From Berkiella sp964594635 (GTDB lineage Bacteria; Pseudomonadota; Gammaproteobacteria; Berkiellales; Berkiellaceae): DNA of 64,000 nucleotides. Within the stretch, counting starts at the first letter, position 1. Each line of letters starts with the position of its first letter. This document shows, piece by piece, positions 36,948 through 46,153 of the stretch. A program made the position numbers and the translations under genes. The notes beneath the pieces were generated by a model. That model did not search any database and was not told the DNA's origin. It was given only the letters and a program-made list of their open reading frames with translations. The stretch is from assembly GCA_964594635.1 (NCBI GenBank), contig CAZQMV010000006.1, forward strand, positions 62,001 through 126,000. Reading direction: 5' to 3'.

Positions 36948-37275
36948 CTGAACTCTTCACCATCAGCTTGAGTCATATCCTTAAGGACACTATTTAGGCT
37001 TTGGTGGTCTTGCAGGCGAATAGCAAGGATATTATTCTTTGTGTTTATCTTACTATTTGTGCTGTCTTTGGTTGCGCATATCGTAAAAGGTGGAAAACGC
37101 GGTTAAGGTTTACTTAACCGCCCACATTTTGCCTTGCATCATTCATCTGTATGCCTTCTTCTCATTTTTTAACTAAATGATATCGCTTGATATTTAATGT
37201 CTGCTTGCAAACTTATATAATAACGAAGTTTATGATAAGATTTCACAATGCTTTGCGTGCTGCTAGGGACCTAGA
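36948..37275. other. Intergenic region with a perfect 9-bp hairpin
   Basis: These 328 bases hold no convincing gene. A perfect hairpin (GCGGTTAAG 37099-37107, loop GTTTA, CTTAACCGC 37113-37121) lies mid-way and may end transcription of the upstream gene, although no T run follows. TATAAT-like sequence near 37215 could serve the SulP gene. Confidence 0.55.
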
Positions 37276-38925
37276 ATGATTGCCATTATTGAAGCGTATA
37301 AAGCAGGTTTATTAACATTTAGCCATTTTAAAAGTAATCTGATTGCCGGTGTGGTCGTTGGCATCGTTGCGCTTCCCTTGGCAATGGCATTCGCCATTGC
37401 TTCTGGTGTCAAACCGGAACAAGGTATTTATACCGCCATTATTGCCGGACTAATTATTGGTTTATTTGGCGGGACAAGAACACAGATCTCAGGCCCCACA
37501 GGCGCATTCGTGGTCATTCTTGCCGCAATTACTGCTCAATATGGATTGAGTGGGCTACAAATTGCCACCATGATGGCAGGGTGTATCCTTTTTATCATGG
37601 GTATATTCAAATTTGGTAATATCATCAAAATCATTCCCTACCCTGTTATAGTGGGTTTTACGAGTGGAATTGGCGTTATTATTTTTGTCAGTCAATGGAA
37701 AGATTTTTTTGGTTTATCGATTACACTGCCGATCGATGCAGGCTTTTTTGAAAAAATTCAATTACTCATTACAGCCCTGCCTCACTTGGATCTGATAACA
37801 ACGAGTCTTTCTTTGGCGTGTTTATTTATTCTGATTATCATTCCAAAATTTATCAAAAGTATTCCAGGGCCACTCATTGCGATGCTCTTCGCTGCCTTCA
37901 TTCAGTATTTTTATCATTTTCCCAGTGTGGCAACTATCGGCTCTGTCTTTGGAGAGATCCCACAAACACTTCCGAAATTTATGCTACCTGACTTTACCCA
38001 TATTAACTTTACCTCTCTTATTATGCCTGCTATTTCTATCGCATTTTTGGGCGCAATTGAGTCATTACTTTCTGCTGCAACAGCAGACGTTCTTACGGGG
38101 ACTAAGCATTATTCGAATCAAGAATTGAAAGGCCAAGGGTTTGCTAATGTGATCGCCCCCCTATTTGGTGGATTTGCCTCAACAGGAGCAATTGCAAGAA
38201 CAGTAACCAATATAAAACATGGCGGCAATAGTCCAATCGCCGCCATTGTCCACGCGCTCGTTCTAGTTCTTATTCTATTGTTGCTTGCACCATACGCAGC
38301 CACTATTCCATTTTCTGCACTTTCGGCGATCTTATTTATCGTCGCGTATAATATGAGTGACATACCTGAATTCTACCATATTGTTAAGCGAGCACCGTGG
38401 TATGATACATTTGTGTTAATAACAACATTCTTTATCACGATATTTTTAGATTTGATCAGTGCCGTTACCACGGGCTTTGTGATTGCTGGATTATTCTTTA
38501 TTCTCAGAACCCATCAAACAACCAAGATGAATAAAAACCGTCTTTCTCATCTTAAAGAATGTATTATCAAACCCAAAATGACTGTCTTTTCATTGTTAAA
38601 CGGCATCGTCTATTCATTTGAAGGTCCCTTTTATTTTGGCATCAGTGAAAAATTCGAACAAGCGATGACAATGACACCCGTTGATCCTAAATTTGTGGTA
38701 TTTCAATTAGCCCATGTTCCTTTTATGGATATGACAGGATTAAAAACTTTTACAAAAATGATTGAAAAATTTCAACAAAGAGGAATCAACGTTTATCTTT
38801 GCGAAGTCAGTCAAAAAATAGCTGAAAAAATGGCACGAGTTGGGATGTTAAGTATGATCCCGCCCGCTTTTATCTTTAACTCACTTGAAGAAATAGAAAC
38901 ATTTCGGAAAGATATTTCCACATAG
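37276..38925 (+). CDS. SulP-family anion transporter with C-terminal STAS domain
   Basis: The 549-residue membrane protein has about 10-14 hydrophobic segments (residues 20-405). The family signature lies near the start (NLIAGVVVGIVALPLAMAFAIASG, then ISGPTGAFVVIL). A cytoplasmic STAS domain covers ~440-545 (VVFQLAHVPFMDMTGL). SulP proteins carry sulfate, bicarbonate, dicarboxylates or other anions; the substrate cannot be read from sequence. AGGGA precedes the ATG by about 6 bases. The ankyrin gene starts 9 bases after its stop. Confidence 0.92.
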   Translation: MIAIIEAYKAGLLTFSHFKSNLIAGVVVGIVALPLAMAFAIASGVKPEQGIYTAIIAGLIIGLFGGTRTQISGPTGAFVVILAAITAQYGLSGLQIATMMAGCILFIMGIFKFGNIIKIIPYPVIVGFTSGIGVIIFVSQWKDFFGLSITLPIDAGFFEKIQLLITALPHLDLITTSLSLACLFILIIIPKFIKSIPGPLIAMLFAAFIQYFYHFPSVATIGSVFGEIPQTLPKFMLPDFTHINFTSLIMPAISIAFLGAIESLLSAATADVLTGTKHYSNQELKGQGFANVIAPLFGGFASTGAIARTVTNIKHGGNSPIAAIVHALVLVLILLLLAPYAATIPFSALSAILFIVAYNMSDIPEFYHIVKRAPWYDTFVLITTFFITIFLDLISAVTTGFVIAGLFFILRTHQTTKMNKNRLSHLKECIIKPKMTVFSLLNGIVYSFEGPFYFGISEKFEQAMTMTPVDPKFVVFQLAHVPFMDMTGLKTFTKMIEKFQQRGINVYLCEVSQKIAEKMARVGMLSMIPPAFIFNSLEEIETFRKDIST

Positions 38926-38934
38926 GAAAATACG

Positions 38935-39624
38935 ATGCTGAAAAATCAAGCTTCATTCGCTTTATCTATTCCAAAGAAAATCCTACACCAATTTGTCAAT
39001 CTCGTTGGGTTAGTTCGTTTATTTAATGAACCTAATGATTGCTTATATACTGCAATTGAAACCAATTCACCCTTTTGGACAAAGGTAGCAGTGAAACAGG
39101 GAGCCAATATCAATGGCAACTATGGCAGAGGTATCACGGCCCTGCATTTAGCCGCTAAATTAGGAAAAAAAGACATCGTCCGTTTACTCATTCAAACATT
39201 CCATGCCAATGTGAATGCGACTGATGATGTAGGCAGAACGCCACTTTTTTTGGCTTTTCAGCGTGGTAAAACCAAAACAGCCCGTGTACTCATTCAAGAA
39301 TTCAATGCGCCTGTTAATACCACCAATCAATGGGGAGAAACTCCGCTCCATTTAGCGGCGAAGAAAGGAAAAATCGAAAAAATTGTCTTACTTATTCAAG
39401 ACTATAAAATGGATGTGAATGCTTTAGATAAATTTGGCGAGACGCCCCTGCATTACGCGGCAAAGATGGGACATGTAGCTGCGTTACAGTTACTGATTGA
39501 AAAATTTCATGCAGATTTAAGCATCAAAAATAAACGTGGCTTCACCCCAATGTCTCTTGCAGAAAAAAAAGGGCATCTTGAGATTGTTAATACCCTTCGT
39601 GACTTGCACTTTCCCGCTACTTAA
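38935..39624 (+). CDS. Ankyrin-repeat protein
   Basis: The 229-residue protein has no signal peptide. Residues ~40-225 form five ankyrin repeats with the TPLHLAAKxGK core (GITALHLAAKLGKKDIVRLL, GETPLHLAAKKGKIEKIVLL, GETPLHYAAKMGHVAALQLL), each with slightly extended loops. Ankyrin proteins mediate protein-protein contact and are frequent among effectors of Legionella, Coxiella and rickettsial bacteria. It lies 9 bases after the SulP gene with its own AGGA site, so the two are probably co-transcribed. Its stop overlaps the convergent korB gene by 8 bases. Confidence 0.88.
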   Translation: MLKNQASFALSIPKKILHQFVNLVGLVRLFNEPNDCLYTAIETNSPFWTKVAVKQGANINGNYGRGITALHLAAKLGKKDIVRLLIQTFHANVNATDDVGRTPLFLAFQRGKTKTARVLIQEFNAPVNTTNQWGETPLHLAAKKGKIEKIVLLIQDYKMDVNALDKFGETPLHYAAKMGHVAALQLLIEKFHADLSIKNKRGFTPMSLAEKKGHLEIVNTLRDLHFPAT

Positions 39625-40636
39625 CTGTCCAGGTTTTACCTTGGCGCAATAAGTGCTCAAGCGACGCATCGGGTTTTTCGGTGCGTGCTTGATCAATTTG
39701 AGCTTGAATTTCTTCTTCATACACAGGCCGCTCTACACTTCTGAAAATACCCATTGGCACAGGGAACTCAGGATAAACCATAGCATTTAGCTTAATCGCC
39801 ATGGAAATATCATTTTCTTTACGATGCACATAGAGCTGACTTTTATCGGTGGTATTTAAATCAACTACGGCTAAATCTTCGCCATTATAGGTTATGCCTT
39901 TATCTTTGGCAGCACCAAAAACCAGAGGCTCATTAGGAATTAAGCTAATGGTGCGCTCTGCTCTAAACCCTCTATCGCTGATATGCGCAAACGCACCGTC
40001 ATTGAAGACGTTGCAGTTTTGATAGATCTCAACAAAAGAGGTTCCACGATGAGCGGCAGCTTCTTTGAGTACCCATTGCAAACCTTGAGCATCTATATCG
40101 ATGGCTCTTGCCACGAAACTACACCCTGCTGCCAAAGCAAGTTGCACAGGGTTAAAGGGTTCGTCGATAGTGCCTTGGGGTGAGGTTTTGGTTTTTTTAC
40201 CTTTCTCAGAAGTGGGTGAATATTGGCCCTTGGTTAAACCATAAATCTGATTGTTAAACAGTAAAATAGTGACATCGAGATTTCGGCGCATAATGTGCAT
40301 CAAATGATTGGCACCAATACTTAAACCATCACCATCCCCAGTGACTATCCAGACCGATAAATCAGGGCGAGCAATTTTAAGACCCGTCGCAATGGTGGGT
40401 GCACGACCATGAATAGTATGAAAACCAAAGGTATTTAAGTAATAAGGAAAACGGCTTGAGCAACCTATCCCAGAAATAAAGACGGTATCTTCACGCGCAA
40501 TGCCAAGTTCTGGTAAGATTTTTTGCACAGAGGCTAAAATAGCATAGTCGCCACAACCAGGGCACCAACGCACTTCCTGATCGCTGACAAAATCCTCTTT
40601 TTTCAGGGGCAACATTTTGTCTTCTTGTAACGACAT
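39617..40636 (-). CDS. korB: 2-oxoglutarate (2-oxoacid):ferredoxin oxidoreductase beta subunit
   Basis: About 339 residues from ATG 40636; an alternative ATG at 40642 is possible, but GGAG spacing favours 40636. The thiamine-diphosphate subunit has RWCPGCGDYAILASVQ at the start (Fe-S/TPP region), the TPP-Mg motif GDGDGLSIGANHLMH and NNQIYGLTKGQYSPTS. With KorA it decarboxylates a 2-oxoacid to acyl-CoA and reduces ferredoxin. It overlaps the stop of korA. It may replace or supplement 2-oxoglutarate dehydrogenase. Confidence 0.92.
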   Translation of the reverse strand: MSLQEDKMLPLKKEDFVSDQEVRWCPGCGDYAILASVQKILPELGIAREDTVFISGIGCSSRFPYYLNTFGFHTIHGRAPTIATGLKIARPDLSVWIVTGDGDGLSIGANHLMHIMRRNLDVTILLFNNQIYGLTKGQYSPTSEKGKKTKTSPQGTIDEPFNPVQLALAAGCSFVARAIDIDAQGLQWVLKEAAAHRGTSFVEIYQNCNVFNDGAFAHISDRGFRAERTISLIPNEPLVFGAAKDKGITYNGEDLAVVDLNTTDKSQLYVHRKENDISMAIKLNAMVYPEFPVPMGIFRSVERPVYEEEIQAQIDQARTEKPDASLEHLLRQGKTWTVK

Positions 40637-42504
40637 TAACATTTCTCCAAATAAGGCGCGATTTTCTCTTTTAATTCAAGCACACCAAACGGCTTGCCTT
40701 GAACTTTGCTGATGCTTTTCGCATCAACTAAATAACGCGCACGAATGATCTGGCAAAGCTGACCTTTATTTAATTCAACAACCAAGATTTTTTTAAATTG
40801 CTGTAACAGTGTCCCCAGCTCTTTTTGAAGGGGGTTTAAATAACGTAAATGAGCAAAACTCACTTTGACATCTTCTGCTTCGAATTCTTCAACAACTGAG
40901 CGCACACAACCGTAGGTACTTCCCCAGCTGATGATTAATACGTCACCCGAAGTAGGCCCTACGACTTCTAATGCGGGTAAATCTTTATCAATGCCTTGCA
41001 CTTTGGCAGCACGCAAATCAACCATTTTCTGATGGTTATCGCCATCATAGCTGATGTTGCCACTCCCATTTTCTTTTTCTAAGCCACCGATACGATGTTC
41101 TAACCCTTTTGTACCAGGAATGGCCCAAGGCCGCGCCAAGGTTTCACTACAACGTTGATAAGGCATGAAACCATCGATGTTTCGCTGATAATTGGGCTTT
41201 AATGAAGGTAACGCATTCACATCGGGGATCTGCCAAGGCTCAGCACCGTTAGCTAAAAAAGCATCGCTTAATACGATCACGGGGGTCATGTAACGAATCG
41301 CAAGGCGGAACGCTTCAATCATAATATGAAAACAATCACCCGGCGTCATTGGCGCCAAAATCGGCACTGGACATTCACCATGGCGTCCATACATCGCGGC
41401 TAATAAATCGGATTGCTCAACTTTGGTTGGCATACCCGTTGACGGACCAGCGCGTTGCACATCTACTACCACCAAAGGAAGCTCGGTCATCACAGCAAGA
41501 CCTAGTGCTTCACTTTTTAAATCCATACCAGGGCCACTGGTGGTGGTTAAAGCAAGCTCTCCACCAAAGGCTGCCCCAATTGCGGCACCCATCGCTGCAA
41601 TTTCATCTTCTGCTTGAAAAGTCTTAACGCCAAAATGCGCATGTTTCGCTAATAAATGTAAAATGTCCGATGCCGGTGTAATAGGATAACCACAAACCAA
41701 TAATGAATGATTCGCTTTATTGGCAGCCGCAACACAACCCCAAGCTAACGCTTGGTTACCGGTAATTTGTCGATATTCACCAGGGCTTTGATTTGACGCT
41801 TTGACTGAATAATGTTCTGCAAATAATTCTGCCGTTACCGCAAAATGGTACCCTGCGCGCAAAGCTTCAATGTTTGCTTCAATCACATCGGTTTTGTCTT
41901 TGAAACGTTCTTTGATCCAATCTTTGGTGTCTTCAAGTTCACGATGATAAAGCCAATACACAACACCCAACGCGAACATATTTTTACATTTTCGCGCGCC
42001 TGCACGAGACAACGGACTTTTTTCAAGTGCCGTTAAAGTAAGCGAAGTCATCGGTAAACGCACAACGCGAAAATCGGATAATGCACCATCAAGCGGATTA
42101 TCACCAAATTGCGCTTTCTTTAAATCTTTGCTCGAAAATTTATCGTCGTCGAGAATTAAGATCCCGCCCTTTTTCAAATTCTTCAATGACACTTTCAAAG
42201 CAGCAGGATTCATCGCAACGAGCACATCATAAACATCGCCAGGCGTATGAATGGGACGTGCTGAGAAACTCAATTGAAAACCAGACACACCCGGTAATGT
42301 ACCAGCTGGTGCACGTATTTCTGCCGGAAAATCTGGATAGGTGCGCACATCATTACCAAAACTGGCGCATGCTTCTGTAAATCGCATTCCCGCCACTTGC
42401 ATGCCATCACCCGAATCCCCCGCAAAATGGATGACGACCCGATCGAGCGGAACGCGCTTAACGGTTAACGGGATTGTCGTTGTGAAGCTATTCATGTCTG
42501 TCAT
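40636..42504 (-). CDS. korA: 2-oxoglutarate (2-oxoacid):ferredoxin oxidoreductase alpha subunit, gamma-alpha fusion
   Basis: The 622-residue protein carries the gamma domain first (HFAGDSGDGMQVAGMRF, ~27-43, then EIRAPAGTLPGVSGFQ). The pyrimidine-binding alpha domain follows from ~230 (VCGYPITPASDILH, FQAEDEIAAMGAAIGAAFGG, TTSGPGMDLKSEALGLAV) and a C-terminal transketolase-like domain ends it (VISWGSTYGCVRSVVEEF). This fusion is typical of the two-subunit KorAB enzymes found in several Legionellales and Actinobacteria. The partner ferredoxin is not in the window. Confidence 0.92.
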   Translation of the reverse strand: MTDMNSFTTTIPLTVKRVPLDRVVIHFAGDSGDGMQVAGMRFTEACASFGNDVRTYPDFPAEIRAPAGTLPGVSGFQLSFSARPIHTPGDVYDVLVAMNPAALKVSLKNLKKGGILILDDDKFSSKDLKKAQFGDNPLDGALSDFRVVRLPMTSLTLTALEKSPLSRAGARKCKNMFALGVVYWLYHRELEDTKDWIKERFKDKTDVIEANIEALRAGYHFAVTAELFAEHYSVKASNQSPGEYRQITGNQALAWGCVAAANKANHSLLVCGYPITPASDILHLLAKHAHFGVKTFQAEDEIAAMGAAIGAAFGGELALTTTSGPGMDLKSEALGLAVMTELPLVVVDVQRAGPSTGMPTKVEQSDLLAAMYGRHGECPVPILAPMTPGDCFHIMIEAFRLAIRYMTPVIVLSDAFLANGAEPWQIPDVNALPSLKPNYQRNIDGFMPYQRCSETLARPWAIPGTKGLEHRIGGLEKENGSGNISYDGDNHQKMVDLRAAKVQGIDKDLPALEVVGPTSGDVLIISWGSTYGCVRSVVEEFEAEDVKVSFAHLRYLNPLQKELGTLLQQFKKILVVELNKGQLCQIIRARYLVDAKSISKVQGKPFGVLELKEKIAPYLEKC

Positions 42505-42669
42505 GCCAAATAAGCCTAAAAACTAAGTGGGTTGCGGGGAAGAGTATAACACTGACTAATAAGTATTCGTATAAGCGGATATTCATTTTTCGCGGTCTGC
42601 GCTAAACTAGATCATTGCATATCAACCGTTATTTGTTGGCTGATTAACTTACATGCTGGGAGGCAGGCC

Positions 42670-43503
42670 ATGCGCAGGGTAATTTTTAATCAAAAAGGTG
42701 GTGTAGGCAAGTCGACAATTACCTGTAATCTTGCTGCAATCAGTGCGTCTAAAGGTTTTAGAACGCTTGTTGTAGATTTAGATCCACAATCGAATTCAAC
42801 CCAATATTTGCTGGGCAGCAAATCACCTAATTTTGTGCCAACAGTAGCCGATTATTTTAACCAAGTGTTGCAGTTCCGTTTTAGCGCCAGCAATGCAAGC
42901 CAATTCATCCATGCAACCACGTTTAAAAATCTGTTTATCTTACCTGCTTCCCCAAAATTAGAACTTTTGCTTAACCGGCTTGAAAATCGCCAAAAACTTT
43001 ATAAGTTAAGAAGCTTATTTGATAAGCTAGAAGGCTTCGATAATATTTTTATCGATACCCCCCCTGCAATGAACTATTTCACACAGTCAGCGCTGATTGC
43101 TTCTGACACCTGCCTTATCCCCTTTGATTGCGATCTCTTTTCACGCAATGCTATCTATCATCTCTTTAGAGGGGTAACGCAAATTCGTGAAAAATATAAC
43201 AGCCGTCTACGCGTTGAAGGCGTGATTGTGAATCAGTTTCAAGCTGGCGCTGCACTCCCGAAGAAATTGGTCGATGAATTATCTAACGAAGGGTTACCCA
43301 TTATTTCAACTTATCTTTCATCTTCCATTAAAATCAAAGAATCTCACGATGCTGCTTTACCGATGATTCATTTTGCCAAAGATCATAAAGTAACCAATGA
43401 ATTCTTGCGCATCTTCCAAAGTTTACAAACCAACGAAATTACTCACCCTGATGCATTCCAAACAGTCGATGTAGAAAAATTGACTGAAGACATTGGTGTT
43501 TAA
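42670..43503 (+). CDS. ParA/MinD-family ATPase, orphan
   Basis: The 277-residue P-loop ATPase has a deviant Walker A, KGGVGKST (9-16). Walker A' is VVDLDPQSNSTQYLLG (~38-53) and Walker B is IFIDTPPAM (~124-132). It starts at an ATG with GGAGG six bases upstream. ParA proteins position chromosomes, plasmids or large complexes. No parB or parS-like repeat is adjacent and the product lacks an N-terminal helix-turn-helix. It may position a secretion or surface structure. The RhoGAP-like gene follows on the same strand after 111 bases. Confidence 0.88.
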   Translation: MRRVIFNQKGGVGKSTITCNLAAISASKGFRTLVVDLDPQSNSTQYLLGSKSPNFVPTVADYFNQVLQFRFSASNASQFIHATTFKNLFILPASPKLELLLNRLENRQKLYKLRSLFDKLEGFDNIFIDTPPAMNYFTQSALIASDTCLIPFDCDLFSRNAIYHLFRGVTQIREKYNSRLRVEGVIVNQFQAGAALPKKLVDELSNEGLPIISTYLSSSIKIKESHDAALPMIHFAKDHKVTNEFLRIFQSLQTNEITHPDAFQTVDVEKLTEDIGV

Positions 43504-43614
43504 CATCTTAAAACGTGTACTCACTACGGTGTAGCTACATCGATATGCAACTTATATAAAGTTCAACTGTCATACTCATATATTGGTAAAAATTGTTAAA
43601 TATGAGAGGGTGTT

Positions 43615-45204
43615 ATGGCAGTTGATGGTCCTTCAGAAAAAGATACGGGAACGGCAAATACCGTCAAATTTGCGAATGCTTCCTCTTTAGAAAAAGTAAA
43701 CAAAATGCTTGATATCCTTCTTCAAGAGATAGGACAACCCAATGAAAATGGTAATCATCCCTTTTTATCTGAGGATGGTATTTTCAGATTATCAGGCAAT
43801 GTAGAAGAAGTTAAGACAACGATGGAGGCGTTGTTTTCGGAACCCACGTCACTCTCAACAAATAACGTTATCCAAAAGCCTATTTTAGCAGCACATGTGA
43901 TGAAAAATGCCATCAAAGATGACCGTGTTAAACTAGATCCGAAAGCAAGTCAGATTTTTAAAGATCTTACAGACGAATACGCCAAATTATCGAGGAAAGA
44001 ACAAGACGAAAAAGGCGACTTTTTCAAAATATTAATTGATAGACTTATTCAAAATAACCTGTTAGAAGAAGCTAAATTGGTACATAATTTGATGAATCTT
44101 TCCTATCTTGTTGTGACACAGTCTCAATTAGATTCAAAGGAAAAATCACTTAGAAAAAGCCAAATGAGTACTGACGCTATTTCAAAAATCATTCTACCGA
44201 ACATCATTCATCGATTTATCGACAGTGATCCAATCACTGAACTTGATTATCAGAATAGAACAATCGCATTCATGATGAGAACAGTTGATAAAGCAGTTGA
44301 CCAAAGTAATGCTGATTTCACGAAACATTTTGATATTGAGCGCCCTAATGAAGCATCAACATTGGCAAAAAAATATGAACAACTCTCTCAAGAACCCGCT
44401 AAAAAGCCTGCTAAAACTGAATCACTCACTGTGTCTTCTGATACTAAAAAACCCTCTCTGTTTTCTAGAGCTGCTTCATTTTTAAAAGATACAGGATCTA
44501 GAGTTTTTTCATGGTTAAAAGAAACAGGGAAAAAAGTCTTGAGTTTTATTACTGGATTTTTTACAAAGAAGGATAAAGCTATCTCAGGACCAACACCGAT
44601 GGAACATTTAGATCAAGCAACAAAGAACAATGACAGTACACATCTTGATGTTAGTGTACAAAGAGATCGCGTTAAAGGTCCAGCAGGTAGACGATTACCG
44701 ACGAAAAGAAATGCGGGCCAAACCGATGCACCGACTGTTGCCCCAGTGAAAGCAATAGATATCGGACCTCCCACCACACCACCACCCGCTCCTCCTACTT
44801 CACTGGATGTCGGCCCTCCTTTGACACCACCACCTCCTCCTCCAAAACAAGCCGACGTATCACCTAATGTGGGTCGTCCGTTACCAAAACCTCCTATAGC
44901 AAAAACGCCAGCACAAGCACGAGAAGAAGTGAATCAACAGCTCAAAGAAGCTGAACGCTTTGGTGGCGAACGAGGGGGTATCGTTGCAGAAAGAAAACAA
45001 GAAATTGAAAAAGCGGAAAGCCTCAATCATACGCCATCGGTCCCAGAACGTAGACCACCTTCTATGATCAGTGCTCCCGAAATTCAAGAAGGTGGCGTGA
45101 ATGTCAAAAAATTAAAAGATATGTTTGAAAAAAAGGAACAAGAAAAGGCGAAAAAGGAAGAAGCGCTAAAAGGAAATCCCTCCAAGCCTAAGGGTTCTAA
45201 ATAG
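43615..45204 (+). CDS. RhoGAP-like protein with amphipathic and proline-rich regions, putative host-targeted effector
   Basis: The 529-residue protein has no signal peptide. Residues ~20-225 resemble a RhoGAP domain. DGIFRLSG (54-61) places Arg58 at the Arg-finger position; HVMKNAIKD (94-102) has Lys97 at the position of p50RhoGAP Lys122; SQMSTDAISKIILPNII (182-198) matches the NKMT...GPNLL block, with Asn196 at the Asn194 position. Residues ~281-318 are amphipathic with Trp, Phe and Lys, a possible membrane-binding helix. Residues ~383-427 are proline-rich and include PPPPPP and RPLPKPP, which fits the class I SH3 ligand pattern RxLPxxP. The tail is charged. Such a protein would be expected to act on Rho-family GTPases of a eukaryotic host. 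The fold call is by eye. Confidence 0.7.
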   Translation: MAVDGPSEKDTGTANTVKFANASSLEKVNKMLDILLQEIGQPNENGNHPFLSEDGIFRLSGNVEEVKTTMEALFSEPTSLSTNNVIQKPILAAHVMKNAIKDDRVKLDPKASQIFKDLTDEYAKLSRKEQDEKGDFFKILIDRLIQNNLLEEAKLVHNLMNLSYLVVTQSQLDSKEKSLRKSQMSTDAISKIILPNIIHRFIDSDPITELDYQNRTIAFMMRTVDKAVDQSNADFTKHFDIERPNEASTLAKKYEQLSQEPAKKPAKTESLTVSSDTKKPSLFSRAASFLKDTGSRVFSWLKETGKKVLSFITGFFTKKDKAISGPTPMEHLDQATKNNDSTHLDVSVQRDRVKGPAGRRLPTKRNAGQTDAPTVAPVKAIDIGPPTTPPPAPPTSLDVGPPLTPPPPPPKQADVSPNVGRPLPKPPIAKTPAQAREEVNQQLKEAERFGGERGGIVAERKQEIEKAESLNHTPSVPERRPPSMISAPEIQEGGVNVKKLKDMFEKKEQEKAKKEEALKGNPSKPKGSK

Positions 45205-45212
45205 AAGAAAGC

Positions 45213-45245
45213 GAAGAAATCGGAGCGTTATTCTCCGATTTCTTC
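45213..45245. terminator. Hairpin between convergent RhoGAP-like and pilin genes
   Basis: A perfect 13-bp stem (GAAGAAATCGGAG with its complement) closes a 7-nt loop. It lies between convergent stops and probably ends transcription, although no long T run follows. Confidence 0.7.
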
Positions 45246-45259
45246 TATCATTATCAAAC

Positions 45260-46153
45260 TCAGATTTCATACCAAGTCCTTCGACCCAAAATCGCATAGT
45301 CAACATCGATCTCTGCTTTTGCCCAGCCTTTTGCCGTTGGGCACACAATTAATCTTTTGTGTTCTCTTGGCTTGCGCACCCACATTGTAGGTTGACTTTG
45401 TGATGTAATAGGGTTTACTGATGAAATCGGTTCCAACTTTTCTTGATGCAGTAATTCACCAGAAATAGCATCCAATACCATGACAAACTCATCATCATTC
45501 ACCAACAACTTCTTGTTTCGCAATAGTGGTTGATAAAGTGATTTACCAAGATCAATTACCTTATATAAACGGGATCCTTGTTGTGGCGTTCTCTCAATGA
45601 TAACAATCACATCTTGTTCATGGTATTTTTTTTTCGCTAAAATATACAGCAATACACCTGTACCTTGTGGGTGTTCCCCGACAATCACTTGACCAACTAT
45701 CTCGGAAATCGGCAACCATTTTGATAATGGTATATCTTTGATGTTAATTGCAGTCTGATGTTTATTGGGATGCCTTTCACCTTTGGGTAATCCCCCTCTT
45801 AGGGCATGTGTTGTGATAAAAGTACTACAAGCACCATCAGGCAGCATTTTGTTGTGTGAAACTCGATAGTAGAGGATCCCTTCTGTTTCATTGTGTAATA
45901 GCGTGTCAGGCACCCACTGTAAAAATGCCATATTATTCAGGATCAAATTGCGCTTTTCATCCAGTTCATGTGCTAAAGCGTTCAGCTCTACAACCGCTTG
46001 TAAGTGCATTTGCTTTTTGGCCAGAGAATGATTCAACATCATCGTTTCCAGAACGCTGGTTTCCAACATCAATAACATCAATACTGAACAAACGCTGCAG
46101 AAAATCAGCGCTAAAAGCAGTACACTCCCTAGTTGCTTAATATTAGTGGCCAT
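45260..46153 (-). CDS. PilX-like minor pilin/pilus assembly protein
   Basis: The 297-residue protein has a short basic start, then QLGSVLLLALIFCSVCSVLMLLML (~7-30). This is the pattern of PilX, whose N-terminus keeps the pilin-type hydrophobic helix. The remainder is soluble and contains LQWVPDTLLHNETEGILYYRVS, plus a C-terminal half about IERTPQQGSRLYK-like strands. PilX belongs to the minor-pilin complex that primes type IV pili. It overlaps the PilW-like gene by 25 bases. PilY1 and PilE-like genes are absent here. Confidence 0.68.
   Translation of the reverse strand: MATNIKQLGSVLLLALIFCSVCSVLMLLMLETSVLETMMLNHSLAKKQMHLQAVVELNALAHELDEKRNLILNNMAFLQWVPDTLLHNETEGILYYRVSHNKMLPDGACSTFITTHALRGGLPKGERHPNKHQTAINIKDIPLSKWLPISEIVGQVIVGEHPQGTGVLLYILAKKKYHEQDVIVIIERTPQQGSRLYKVIDLGKSLYQPLLRNKKLLVNDDEFVMVLDAISGELLHQEKLEPISSVNPITSQSQPTMWVRKPREHKRLIVCPTAKGWAKAEIDVDYAILGRRTWYEI

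Noticed and set aside
37018..37107. Short hydrophobic frame (ARILFFVFILLFVLSLVAHI) ending in KGGKRG before a stop
   Set aside because: It looks like a small membrane peptide but has no standard start codon or ribosome-binding site in frame, so it was not called.
42670..43503. Plasmid or chromosome partition locus
   Set aside because: Only the ParA-like ATPase is present; there is no ParB gene, no parS-like repeats and no replication gene nearby.
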